The translations under genes and the position numbers were made by a program. Positions 17,316 to 24,872 of a stretch of DNA of 64,000 bases are shown here, one piece after another (position 1 is the first letter of the stretch; every line of letters begins with the position of its first letter). Source of the DNA: Hoeflea_A sp963921345 (GTDB lineage: Bacteria; Pseudomonadota; Alphaproteobacteria; Rhizobiales; Rhizobiaceae); contig CAWUFE020000006.1 in assembly GCA_963921345.3 (NCBI GenBank), forward strand, positions 186,001 through 250,000. The letters run 5' to 3'. A model generated the notes under the pieces. The model was not told the origin of the DNA. It saw only the letters and a list, made by a program, of their open reading frames with translations, and did no database searches.

Positions 17316-18335
17316 TCAGGTCCCCCGCCGGTCGCGCCAGGCCCGGCGCAAGGGGATGACCAGCAGGACGATGATGCCGATCATGGTCAGCATCGAGCTC
17401 GCCGAGGCCCGGCTGATCGCCCGGGTTCCCGCCTCGTCCGGCATCAGGAAGTCATAGGTCAGCCATTGCAGCGAAATCACATGCGCCTGGCTGGAGAAGC
17501 CGACGACCTCCTCGAACACCCGGTAGGCATCCATCAGGTGGATGAGCATGACGAAGATGATCAGCGGCATCAGATGCGGAATGACGACATAGCGCAGCCG
17601 TTGCCAGCGGCTGGCGCCGTCGATGATGGCGCTTTCCAGCGCGTCCTGGTTGACCGTCTGCAGGCCGGCATAGAAGACGACGAAGGCGAACGGCGCCACG
17701 TGCCAGACCCGGTAGACATACATCAGGATCTCGATGGTCCAGCCCTGGGCGAACATGGCGATGTCACGCTGCAGCCAGGCCTCCATGGCGGCAGTCAGGA
17801 TGCCGTCGCCGATGAACAGCCAGCGGATCGACAGCGCTCCGATCACCGGCGTGATGATAAAGGGCAGCAGCGATATGAAGATGATCGGTCCCTTGATCGA
17901 CTGCACCGCGCCGTTGACCACCAGCGCGATCAGCAGCCCGACGACGATCACCATCGGCATGGTGAGCAGCGTGAAGACCAGGGTGAAGCGCAGCGCCTTC
18001 CAGAAATCGATATTGTTGACGGCGTTCCAGTCGCGGTTCGCCAGCGCGGCGCGCAGCCGCTGCGGCTCCAGCACGTTGAGATAGCTTTCGAAGCCGACGA
18101 AGGTGGTCTCGGTCACCACCTTGCCGTCGTCGTCGAGTTGCGGCTGCTGCTTGATCGAGGTCGTGCAGGTGGGTTTGAGAAATCCCGGGGTGCAGGTCTC
18201 GACCTCGACCCGCTCGTAGATCGGCTGGGTGACGTGGAACGAGTTCCAGAACACCATGACCAGCGGGGCCGCAATGAAGATGAGCATCAGGAGCAGCGAC
18301 GGGCCGACAAAGGCCAGAAATGTCTTGAAGCGCAT
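17316..18335 (-). CDS. ABC sugar-type transporter permease, MalF-like
   Basis: The 339-residue permease has about six hydrophobic helices and the EAA loop DGASRWQRLRYVVIPHL in the C-terminal third. A periplasmic loop after helix 1 (about residues 35-105) is larger than in minimal members and carries two cysteines, CTPGFLKPTC, that could form a disulfide. It forms the channel with the MalG-like subunit. The gene is separated from the binding-protein gene by a strong hairpin. Confidence 0.93.
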   Translation of the reverse strand: MRFKTFLAFVGPSLLLMLIFIAAPLVMVFWNSFHVTQPIYERVEVETCTPGFLKPTCTTSIKQQPQLDDDGKVVTETTFVGFESYLNVLEPQRLRAALANRDWNAVNNIDFWKALRFTLVFTLLTMPMVIVVGLLIALVVNGAVQSIKGPIIFISLLPFIITPVIGALSIRWLFIGDGILTAAMEAWLQRDIAMFAQGWTIEILMYVYRVWHVAPFAFVVFYAGLQTVNQDALESAIIDGASRWQRLRYVVIPHLMPLIIFVMLIHLMDAYRVFEEVVGFSSQAHVISLQWLTYDFLMPDEAGTRAISRASASSMLTMIGIIVLLVIPLRRAWRDRRGT

Positions 18336-18357
18336 CGCAAGTCCCCGGTTGCGGCGA

Positions 18358-18385
18358 GGTGAAGGGCGCGGACGCGCCCTTCACC
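18358..18385 (-). other. Intercistronic hairpin after the ABC binding-protein gene
   Basis: A perfect 13-bp inverted repeat, GGTGAAGGGCGCG (18358-18370) and its complement (18373-18385), lies between the binding-protein stop and the MalF-like start. No U-run follows in the direction of transcription. It probably raises the level of binding-protein message over the permeases. Confidence 0.78.
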
Positions 18386-18394
18386 GGTTAAGCT

Positions 18395-19600
18395 TCAGTT
18401 TACCAGACCGGCTTCTTTCGCCGCAGTCAAATAGGCCGCTTCGATGTCGGCCAGCGCGGTGTCGGCGTCCTTGTCGCCGGTCATGTAGGCCGCCATGCCG
18501 TCGCCGAGAGCCGTGTGCATCACGGCCATGGCCTTGGACGCGGGATAGGCGGGTGCGCCGGCGGCCGAGGTCGCGGCCGCACCGGCTGCTGCCGGACCGG
18601 GCGTGAAGCCCTTCGCCAGCCACACGGCGGCGTCGTTGTTGGCCGAGATGACTTCCGGATCCATGGCCGCGACGATCAGCTTGAAGCCGGCTTCGGCTTC
18701 TTCGTCGGAGATGTTCTTGGCGACGACCCAGCCGTCCCACCAGACGGTGGAGGCGGGCTGTTCGGAGCCGTTGAGGCCGCCGGCCATCTTGATCTTGCCG
18801 GATACGGTGCTTTCGTTCGGATCGTTAACGGCACCGGCGCGGCTCGCCCACAGATTGGCCATGGCGATCTTGCCCTGCTGCAGCTGCTTGGTGACGAAGG
18901 TCGTGTCGGAAACCAGATATTCCGGATCCATGTAGGTCGCGGCCTTCTTCATCCGCTCCATGACCCGCTTGGCCTTGTCCTTGTCGAGGGCCGGCATGTT
19001 GTTGTCGTCGAGGAACCCGCCGCCTTCACCGAGATAGTGGTTGATGAACACGAAGCCGAGATTCCAGCCGGACTTGTAGTAGCCGCCCAGCGGGTAGTCG
19101 ACGACACCCGCCGCCTTGATCTTCTCGGCCGCATCGAAAAGCTCGTCCCAGGTGGTCGGCACGCCGATGCCCAGATCGTTGAAGATGTCTTCGCGGTACA
19201 TCAGGTGCTGGGTGTTGAACAGGGCGGCAATCGCCATCACCTTGCCGTCGACCCGGATGAACTGGTTTTCGCTGAGGTTGTCGCCGTATTTGGCGATCAA
19301 ATCGTCCAGCGGCCGCACCAGTTCCTGCTCGAACAGCGGCACCGAGGTGGCGTTGGCGACGCCGGCGATCGTGTAAAGCGACGGATTGGTCGAGAACGCA
19401 TCCTGCAGCTTCAACCGGTGGTCCTTGTCGAGTTCGGCTTCGAAATTGCCGCAGGATTTCATCACGTCGGTCATGATGACGTAGGCCGGGAAGGCGTTGG
19501 TCAGCGACTTGGCCGCGACCGTGTTTTCGCAGGCCGCCGTCGCCCCGGCGGTTCCGGCCATGAGCATGGCCCCGGCATAAAGCAGATGTTTCAGTTTCAT
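18395..19600 (-). CDS. ABC transporter extracellular solute-binding protein, family 1
   Basis: The 401-residue protein starts at ATG 19600 after GGGAGA; the longer frame is excluded because it would lack an N-terminal signal. A signal peptide covers residues 1-22 (to TAGATA, before ACEN). The family 1 layout is clear: PLFEQELVRPLDDLIAKYGD, VDGKVMAIAALFNTQHLMYREDIF and VPTTWDELFDAAEKIKAAG. It captures a solute in the periplasm for the two permeases. The family usually binds sugars or sugar derivatives; the neighbouring isochorismatase-like hydrolase leaves the solute open. Confidence 0.92.
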   Translation of the reverse strand: MKLKHLLYAGAMLMAGTAGATAACENTVAAKSLTNAFPAYVIMTDVMKSCGNFEAELDKDHRLKLQDAFSTNPSLYTIAGVANATSVPLFEQELVRPLDDLIAKYGDNLSENQFIRVDGKVMAIAALFNTQHLMYREDIFNDLGIGVPTTWDELFDAAEKIKAAGVVDYPLGGYYKSGWNLGFVFINHYLGEGGGFLDDNNMPALDKDKAKRVMERMKKAATYMDPEYLVSDTTFVTKQLQQGKIAMANLWASRAGAVNDPNESTVSGKIKMAGGLNGSEQPASTVWWDGWVVAKNISDEEAEAGFKLIVAAMDPEVISANNDAAVWLAKGFTPGPAAAGAAATSAAGAPAYPASKAMAVMHTALGDGMAAYMTGDKDADTALADIEAAYLTAAKEAGLVN

Positions 19601-19673
19601 GGTCTTCTCCCTTTTCGTCCTGTTCCCCGTTGACGGGATCGTTGCGGCCATTTCCGGCCTGATTACTCGGAAC

Positions 19674-20723
19674 TCACGTCCCGAGGCGTACCCCTGTCCC
19701 TGCATCAAACAGGTGGCAGATATCGGGCGGCACCCGGATCGAAACCGGGTCGCCGATTTCGGCGCGGAACGACTTGTCGGTCTTGACCGACACCAGGGCG
19801 CCGCCGATGCGGACCGACACCATGGTGGCGTCGCCGAGCAGTTCCAGCGTGTAGATCGGCGCGTTGATCTGACCGCCCTGTTCGACCACGACGGCATCCT
19901 CGGCCCGAAACCCGAGCGTGACCCAGCCGTCGGGGGTGCTCAGCCCTTCGATCGTCGTTTCCTGCGCGATGAACGTGCCGCCCGCGGTTTCTCCTTCGAT
20001 CAGGTTCATCGCCGGGCTGCCGATGAAGCCGGCGACGAAGGTGTTGGCAGGCCGGTCGTAAATCTCGGTCGGACTGCCGACCTGCTGCACCACGCCCTGC
20101 TTCATGACCACGACGCGGTCGGCCAGCGTCATCGCCTCGATCTGGTCGTGGGTGACGTAGATCGTGGTGACGGCCAGCTCGTGGCTCAGGTTCTTGATCT
20201 GGGCGCGGGTCGAGACCCGCAGCTTGGCGTCGAGATTGGACAGCGGCTCGTCCATCAGGAAGACGTTGGGTTCGCGCACGATGGCGCGGGCCAGCGCCAC
20301 GCGCTGCCGCTGGCCGCCCGACAACTCCGCCGGCTTGCGGTGCAGGAACTCGTCGAGCTCGACCATGGAGCTCGCCCGCCGAACGCGGGCGTCCTGGGAG
20401 GGCGGATCGATGCCGCGCACCTGCAAGGGAAAGCGGATATTCTCGTAGACGTTCATGTTGGGATACAGCGCATAGCTCTGGAACACCATGGCGACGTCAC
20501 GGTCCTTGGGTTCGAGATCGTTGACCACCTTGCCGTCGATTGCGATCTCGCCCTGGCTGACCTCTTCCAGACCGGCGATCATGCGCATGGTGGTGGTCTT
20601 GCCGCAGCCCGAGGGGCCGAGCAGCACCAGGAACTCCCGGTCCTCGATCGTCAGGTTGAAATCGTCGACCCCGACGAAGGAGCCCCAGCGTTTGCCGACA
20701 TTGCGCAGCTGAATCTCGGCCAT
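19674..20723 (-). CDS. ABC transporter ATP-binding protein, MalK/UgpC type
   Basis: The 349-residue ATPase has Walker A GPSGCGKTT (near residue 38), the signature LSGGQRQRVALARAI, Walker B VFLMDEPLSNLDA and the switch His in YVTHDQIEAM. A C-terminal TOBE-like domain (about residues 240-349) is typical of the MalK/UgpC subgroup. It powers the importer. The gene sits second in the operon, 9 bp after the isochorismatase-like gene and before the binding protein. Confidence 0.95.
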   Translation of the reverse strand: MAEIQLRNVGKRWGSFVGVDDFNLTIEDREFLVLLGPSGCGKTTTMRMIAGLEEVSQGEIAIDGKVVNDLEPKDRDVAMVFQSYALYPNMNVYENIRFPLQVRGIDPPSQDARVRRASSMVELDEFLHRKPAELSGGQRQRVALARAIVREPNVFLMDEPLSNLDAKLRVSTRAQIKNLSHELAVTTIYVTHDQIEAMTLADRVVVMKQGVVQQVGSPTEIYDRPANTFVAGFIGSPAMNLIEGETAGGTFIAQETTIEGLSTPDGWVTLGFRAEDAVVVEQGGQINAPIYTLELLGDATMVSVRIGGALVSVKTDKSFRAEIGDPVSIRVPPDICHLFDAGTGVRLGT

Positions 20724-20732
20724 CGCCCGGTC

Positions 20733-21404
20733 CTACCTGATCATCCCGATCACGTCGTCGGTGCTGCGGACGTCGCCGAAACTCTGATAGAACGAGGTCA
20801 GCCCGGCCAGATGATCGTCGTCATAGCGGGCGGCATTGGCGTCCTCGACCATCACCACCTTGTAGTCGAGCATCATGGCGTCGCGAGCGGTGGACTCGGA
20901 ACACATATTGGTGGCCGTTCCGGCCACGATCAGGTTTTCGACGCCCAGCCCCTGCAGGATGTCGTGCAGGTCCGAGGCGCCGATGACAAAGGGTGAAAAG
21001 CGCCGCTTGGTGACGATGCGGTCGTCGTCGCGCACGTCCAGCTCCGGATAGAGTTCGTAGCCGGGATTGCCGGGGCTGAGCTTGGTCAGATGATTGTGAC
21101 CCTTGGCTTCGGTGAAGAAATACCGGTGATAGATCGGCCACTGGCTCGGCGCGCCTTCCTCCTCGGCGCAGCGCATGATCACCCAGATGACCGGCACGCC
21201 CTTTTCGCGACAGGTCATGGCGATGCGGTTGATGTTGGGCACGATCGAGATCGCGGTATCGACCTCGGCGACGTAGAAATTCTGCATGTCGATGACGAGG
21301 AACGCGGTCTTGTCGGCCTCGAATTCGTCAAAGACGTTCAGCCTGCCGCGCTTGGCCATGATCCGGTCGATCACATAGTCCGGTATTTTCACTTCGTGCG
21401 GCAT
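20733..21404 (-). CDS. Isochorismatase-like cysteine hydrolase
   Basis: The 223-residue enzyme has the three catalytic residues of the isochorismatase-like fold. Asp is in FLVIDMQNFY, Lys in VTKRRFSPF, and Cys in GTATNMCSESTARDAM; the cis-peptide region ATNMC is conserved. Members hydrolyse amides, ureides or enol ethers (nicotinamidase, N-carbamoylsarcosine amidase, isochorismatase). GGGAGG precedes ATG 21404. It is the first gene of the ABC importer operon, whose promoter carries the GCCCACTA repeat, so it probably acts on the imported compound. The exact substrate is unknown. Confidence 0.9.
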   Translation of the reverse strand: MPHEVKIPDYVIDRIMAKRGRLNVFDEFEADKTAFLVIDMQNFYVAEVDTAISIVPNINRIAMTCREKGVPVIWVIMRCAEEEGAPSQWPIYHRYFFTEAKGHNHLTKLSPGNPGYELYPELDVRDDDRIVTKRRFSPFVIGASDLHDILQGLGVENLIVAGTATNMCSESTARDAMMLDYKVVMVEDANAARYDDDHLAGLTSFYQSFGDVRSTDDVIGMIR

Positions 21405-21430
21405 TGTTCCTCCCTCAGGTCGTTCTTTTA

Positions 21431-21463
21431 GCCCACTATGGTCCCACTAGAAGAATATCGCAA
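21431..21463 (-). promoter_or_regulatory. GCCCACTA tandem-repeat operator, site 1, with promoter
   Basis: GCCCACTA (21431-21438) and TCCCACTA (21442-21449) repeat with an 11-bp period on the + strand. Read on the minus strand, a promoter TTGCGA (21463-21458), 17 bp, CATAGT (21440-21435) is superimposed: one repeat falls in the spacer and the other covers the -10. It serves the isochorismatase/ABC operon, with a normal 27-bp distance to the ATG. Confidence 0.72.
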
Positions 21464-21472
21464 CGATTTTTC

Positions 21473-23047
21473 TCAGCGGGACCATCTCCAGTCTTTCAGG
21501 ATCTCGCGTGCCGCGTTGTGGCCGGGCACCGCGGAGACGGCGCCGCCTGGGTGACTGGACGCCCCGCACTGGTAGAGCCCCTTCACCGGCGAACGGTAGT
21601 CGGCATAGCGCGGTACCGGGCGCATGAAGAACAGCTGGTCGAGCGTCAGTTCGCCGTGCTGGGAATTGCCGCCCGGCAGATTGATGTCGGCCTCGATGTC
21701 CTTGGGCGTATAGAGCTTGTAGTCGAGCACGCTGTCGGAAAAGCCCGGCGCGAAGCGGTCCATGACGTTGAAGGCGTTGCGGACCAGCTGCGGGCCCTCG
21801 CGGTCCCAGTCGGAATTGCGCAATTCGTAAGGGCTGACACCGCCCTGGAAGACCACGACATGCTTGCCGTCCGGCGCCAGCGTGTCGTCGAAATAGCTCG
21901 GCACATTGGGCGACAGGAACGGTTCAGTCGAGTACCAGCCGAACTTGGCGTCGTGAAACGCCTGTTCGAGGAATTCCGGCGTCGGGCAGATATGGGCGTA
22001 GGCCGGATACTCGACGCCCGTCTTCTCCTGGCTGAAGCCCTTGTATTGCGGCAGCCGGTCGACGGCACAGAGCAACTTGAAGCTCATGCCGCGGCTGCGA
22101 TAGCCCCTGATGTCGTCGACGAAATCCTCCGGCAAATGATCCGGCTTGACCATGTCGAGAAAGGTGCGCTTGGCGTTGGCGTTGCTGATGATCCGCGAAC
22201 CGTGGATCTCCTCGCCGGAGCGCAGACGCACGCCGGTGGCCCGGCCGTCGCGCACCAGGATTTCGTCGACCCAGGCATCGCAGCGGATTTCCATGCCGTA
22301 CGCCTGGCCGGATTTGGCGATCGCCTCGGCGATCGCTCCCATGCCGCCGCGCGCGAAACTCATTCCGGTCTGCCCGATCAGATGGGTCACCAGGTAGAAG
22401 GCGGTGCCGGGGCTGTAGGGGCCGACATTGCCGCCGATGGTCGCCCAGAACATGAATTTGGCTTTCACCAGGTCGGTTTCGAACCATTGCGACACATAGT
22501 CGTGGGCGCTCATCGAGAGCGCGTGCAGCAGGTTGTAGACCTCCTCCTCGGCATTGCGCATCTTCCAGGCGAAACGCGCCGTCTTCAACAGCCCGACCGG
22601 ATCCTTGCGGAACGGATTGACCGGCGTCTCCAACTGCAGCATGCGCAGGATTTCGATGGTCGATTGCAACCGCTGGAAGAATTTCGGGTAGTTTTCCGCG
22701 TCCTTCTGCGAAAACCGCGCGATCTGCTCCCTGGTTTTCACCGGGTCCTTGGAAAAGACGATGCAGTCGTCCTCCGTCGGATTGATGACATTGGGCTGCT
22801 CGATGTTTTCGAGCCCGTATTTGCGCAGCTCCAGTTCCTCGATCACCTTGGGGTGCAGATGCCCCATGATGAAGGAGTAAGTGGAGGCGCGAAAACCCGG
22901 GCTGAATTCTTCGGTGACCGAGGCGCCGCCAACATAGGGCTTCTGTTCCAGCACCAGGACGGATTTCCCGGCACGTGCCAGATAGGCGCCGCAGGTCAGG
23001 CCGTTGTGGCCGCCGCCCACGACGATGGCATCGTAGCTGCCCGTCAT
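21473..23047 (-). CDS. Phytoene-desaturase/PYROXD2-like FAD oxidoreductase
   Basis: The 524-residue flavoprotein starts at ATG 23047; the ATG overlaps the TGA of the enoyl-CoA hydratase. Residues 7-15 read IVVGGGHNG, followed by an ADP-binding Glu in VLVLEQKPYVGGASVTEEFSPGF, the hallmark of the carotenoid-desaturase/PYROXD2 group. The C-terminal FAD contact is GLYQCGASSHPGGAVSAVPGHNAA. It should oxidise or reduce a C-C or C-N bond; it is not a carotenoid gene by context. It is the second and last gene of this operon. Confidence 0.9.
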   Translation of the reverse strand: MTGSYDAIVVGGGHNGLTCGAYLARAGKSVLVLEQKPYVGGASVTEEFSPGFRASTYSFIMGHLHPKVIEELELRKYGLENIEQPNVINPTEDDCIVFSKDPVKTREQIARFSQKDAENYPKFFQRLQSTIEILRMLQLETPVNPFRKDPVGLLKTARFAWKMRNAEEEVYNLLHALSMSAHDYVSQWFETDLVKAKFMFWATIGGNVGPYSPGTAFYLVTHLIGQTGMSFARGGMGAIAEAIAKSGQAYGMEIRCDAWVDEILVRDGRATGVRLRSGEEIHGSRIISNANAKRTFLDMVKPDHLPEDFVDDIRGYRSRGMSFKLLCAVDRLPQYKGFSQEKTGVEYPAYAHICPTPEFLEQAFHDAKFGWYSTEPFLSPNVPSYFDDTLAPDGKHVVVFQGGVSPYELRNSDWDREGPQLVRNAFNVMDRFAPGFSDSVLDYKLYTPKDIEADINLPGGNSQHGELTLDQLFFMRPVPRYADYRSPVKGLYQCGASSHPGGAVSAVPGHNAAREILKDWRWSR

Positions 23048-23832
23048 CTGCCCTTGAACTCCGGCTTGCGTTTTTCCAGGAAGGCGCGCAGGCCCTCCTT
23101 GCGGTCCTCCGAGAACATCAGCAGAGCGGAGAGGTCTCCGCCGGCGCTCAGCGCTTCCTCGTAGGATTGTCCGCCGGCCCGGTTGATCGCCTGTTTCATC
23201 ACCATCACGGCAAGCGGCGCATTGCCGGCGATCTCGCCCACGATTTCGGTCGCTTTGGCAACCGCGCCGCCGGCCGGAGTCACATGGTTCAGCAGGCCCA
23301 GCGCCAGCGCTTCCTCGGCGCCGATGCGCCGGCCCGTATAGGCCAGTTCGCGGGCCTTGCGCTCGCCGACGGCATGGGCCAGCGACCAGGCGCCGCCGAG
23401 GATCGGAAACAGGCCCAGGCTGGCCTCGGTCAGCCCGAGTTTCGCGGTCTGCGAGCCGACGGCGAAATCGCAGCGGAGGGCAAGTTCCAGGCCGCCGCCG
23501 AGAGCGTGGCCTTCGATGGCGGCAATGACGGGCTTGGTGTAGTTGCCCAGATGCCGCATGAAGTCGTGCCACACCGACTGGTTATGCCGAAACCGGTACT
23601 TTTCGAACGGTTCCATATCGCTCGACGCGGTGCCCTTGATATCGCCTCCGGCGCAGAACGCCTTGTCGTCGCCGGTCAGCACGACCGCGGCTATTGCGTC
23701 GTCGAGCTCCCAGGCCTGCATCGCCGAATGGGTCTGGGCCAGCATGGCATCGGTCAGCGCATTGCGCGCTTCGGGCCGGGCGAAGCGGACGATTCCGGCG
23801 GGTCCATCGGTGGAAGTCGTGATTTCCGTCAT
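23044..23832 (-). CDS. Enoyl-CoA hydratase/isomerase family protein
   Basis: The 262-residue protein has the crotonase fold: oxyanion-hole segment DKAFCAGGDIKG near residue 60 and IEGHALGGGLELALRCDFAVG near 110. The first catalytic Glu of hydratases is present in LGLTEASLGLFP; the second acidic position reads PILGGAW, so hydratase activity is not certain. The start ATG 23832 has no good ribosome site and lies only about 9 bp from a -10 element (23847-23842), so the transcript may be leaderless. It is followed by the overlapping FAD oxidoreductase gene. Confidence 0.88.
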   Translation of the reverse strand: MTEITTSTDGPAGIVRFARPEARNALTDAMLAQTHSAMQAWELDDAIAAVVLTGDDKAFCAGGDIKGTASSDMEPFEKYRFRHNQSVWHDFMRHLGNYTKPVIAAIEGHALGGGLELALRCDFAVGSQTAKLGLTEASLGLFPILGGAWSLAHAVGERKARELAYTGRRIGAEEALALGLLNHVTPAGGAVAKATEIVGEIAGNAPLAVMVMKQAINRAGGQSYEEALSAGGDLSALLMFSEDRKEGLRAFLEKRKPEFKGR

Positions 23833-23837
23833 GCTCT

Positions 23838-23870
23838 GCCCACTATCGTCCCATTAGTGATTTGACGCAA
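23838..23870 (-). promoter_or_regulatory. GCCCACTA tandem-repeat operator, site 2, with promoter
   Basis: GCCCACTA (23838-23845) and TCCCATTA (23849-23856) repeat with an 11-bp period. On the minus strand TTGCGT (23870-23865), 17 bp, GATAGT (23847-23842) forms a promoter in the same register as at 21431. The gene's start codon is at 23832, so the expected start of transcription falls within a few bases of the ATG. Confidence 0.7.
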
Positions 23871-23873
23871 GTC

Positions 23874-24071
23874 CTATTGCGCGTGGTCGTGTAAAAACAC
23901 CGGATTTCCGCCCACGGCGTAATCGCCATCCCGCACTTCATTGATCATCACGCGCACTTGTGCCGGCTTGGCGTCCAGGGTTTCGACCACCGCATCCGTC
24001 AACCGCTCCATCAGCCGGTTCTTGGTTTCGCGGTCGCGGCCTTCGATGATGGTGATGCTGACGATTGCCAT
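23874..24071 (-). CDS. 4-oxalocrotonate-tautomerase-like protein lacking Pro1
   Basis: The 65-residue product matches the 4-oxalocrotonate tautomerase family in length and in the pattern MAIVSITIIEGRDRETKN. GAGGAGA before ATG 24071 supports this start. After Met removal the first residue would be Ala (codon GCA), where the family uses a catalytic Pro1. An upstream ATG (24092) would put Pro second but adds six residues that break the N-terminal strand. It is the last gene of the RidA-to-tautomerase operon. A non-canonical or lost tautomerase activity is likely. Confidence 0.8.
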   Translation of the reverse strand: MAIVSITIIEGRDRETKNRLMERLTDAVVETLDAKPAQVRVMINEVRDGDYAVGGNPVFLHDHAQ

Positions 24072-24118
24072 GACGGTCTCCTCAAGCGGCATAGGGGAGC
24101 GTTTCCCCGAATGAAGGA

Positions 24119-24868
24119 TCAGTTGACCAGGCCGCCGCCATCCACGCTCAGCGACTGGCCGGAGATGAAGACGGAATGATCGCTCAAAAAGAAGGCTGCG
24201 GCTCCCACCAGGTCTTCGGGCTCCTGGTTGCGGGCCAGCGACCGGCCCGCCGCGATCGGCTTGGCGCGCTCCTCGATGCCCTCGCGGGCCAGCACGCCCT
24301 CGCTCATGGTCAGTCCGGGAGCAATGGTGTTGACCCGGACATTCATTTCGCCAACCTCGCGGATAAGCGAGCGGGTCATGGCCAGAACGCCGCCCTTGGA
24401 CGCGTCGTAATGCAGCATGCCCGGAAAGCCGTGGAAGATCCTGTTGGTCGCGATCATCACGATCGATCCGCCGCCGGCGCGCGCCATCGCCGGAACCGCC
24501 GCGCGGCTGCACAGCCATGGGCCCTTGACGTTGACCGCCATGACCCTGTCCCACAGCGCCTCGTCGATGGCGTCGAAGGCTTCGATCGGCAACGTGGCGA
24601 AGAGCGCGGCGTTGTTGACCAGACCGTCGAGGCCGCCGAACGCGGCTTCGGCTTCCGCCACCATGCGCTCGCAATCGGCGAGGCTGGTCACGTCGACCTG
24701 CACGCCGATCGCCTTGCCGCCGGCTTCCGTAATGCGGGCGACGGCGTCCGACGGATCGGCGACATCGGCAAGCACCACTTTGGCGCCCATCTCGGAGAAT
24801 CCCGACGCCAGCACCGCGCCGATGCCTTGCGCCGCGCCGGTGACGATGATCCGTTTGTCCTTCAGCAT
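24119..24868 (-). CDS. Short-chain dehydrogenase/reductase
   Basis: The 249-residue SDR has the cofactor motif TGAAQGIG (10-17), Asp in DVADP that favours NAD, the VNNAA segment and YDASK with catalytic Tyr and Lys. The position 13 residues before the Tyr, normally Ser, is Thr (in ATNRIFHGFPG). It is coded 4 bp after the aldehyde dehydrogenase and 47 bp before the tautomerase-like gene. It likely oxidises an alcohol intermediate of the same pathway; the substrate is unknown. Confidence 0.9.
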   Translation of the reverse strand: MLKDKRIIVTGAAQGIGAVLASGFSEMGAKVVLADVADPSDAVARITEAGGKAIGVQVDVTSLADCERMVAEAEAAFGGLDGLVNNAALFATLPIEAFDAIDEALWDRVMAVNVKGPWLCSRAAVPAMARAGGGSIVMIATNRIFHGFPGMLHYDASKGGVLAMTRSLIREVGEMNVRVNTIAPGLTMSEGVLAREGIEERAKPIAAGRSLARNQEPEDLVGAAAFFLSDHSVFISGQSLSVDGGGLVN

Positions 24869-24872
24869 TGTC

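Noticed and set aside
16452..18362. 636-residue open frame on the plus strand
   Set aside because: It is opposite the two ABC permease genes; the protein is highly charged and repetitive as expected from the complement of hydrophobic codons.
24072..24092. Earlier ATG for the tautomerase-like protein, which would place Pro second
   Set aside because: It adds six residues before the N-terminal strand and lacks the good ribosome site found before 24071, so it does not restore the family N-terminus.
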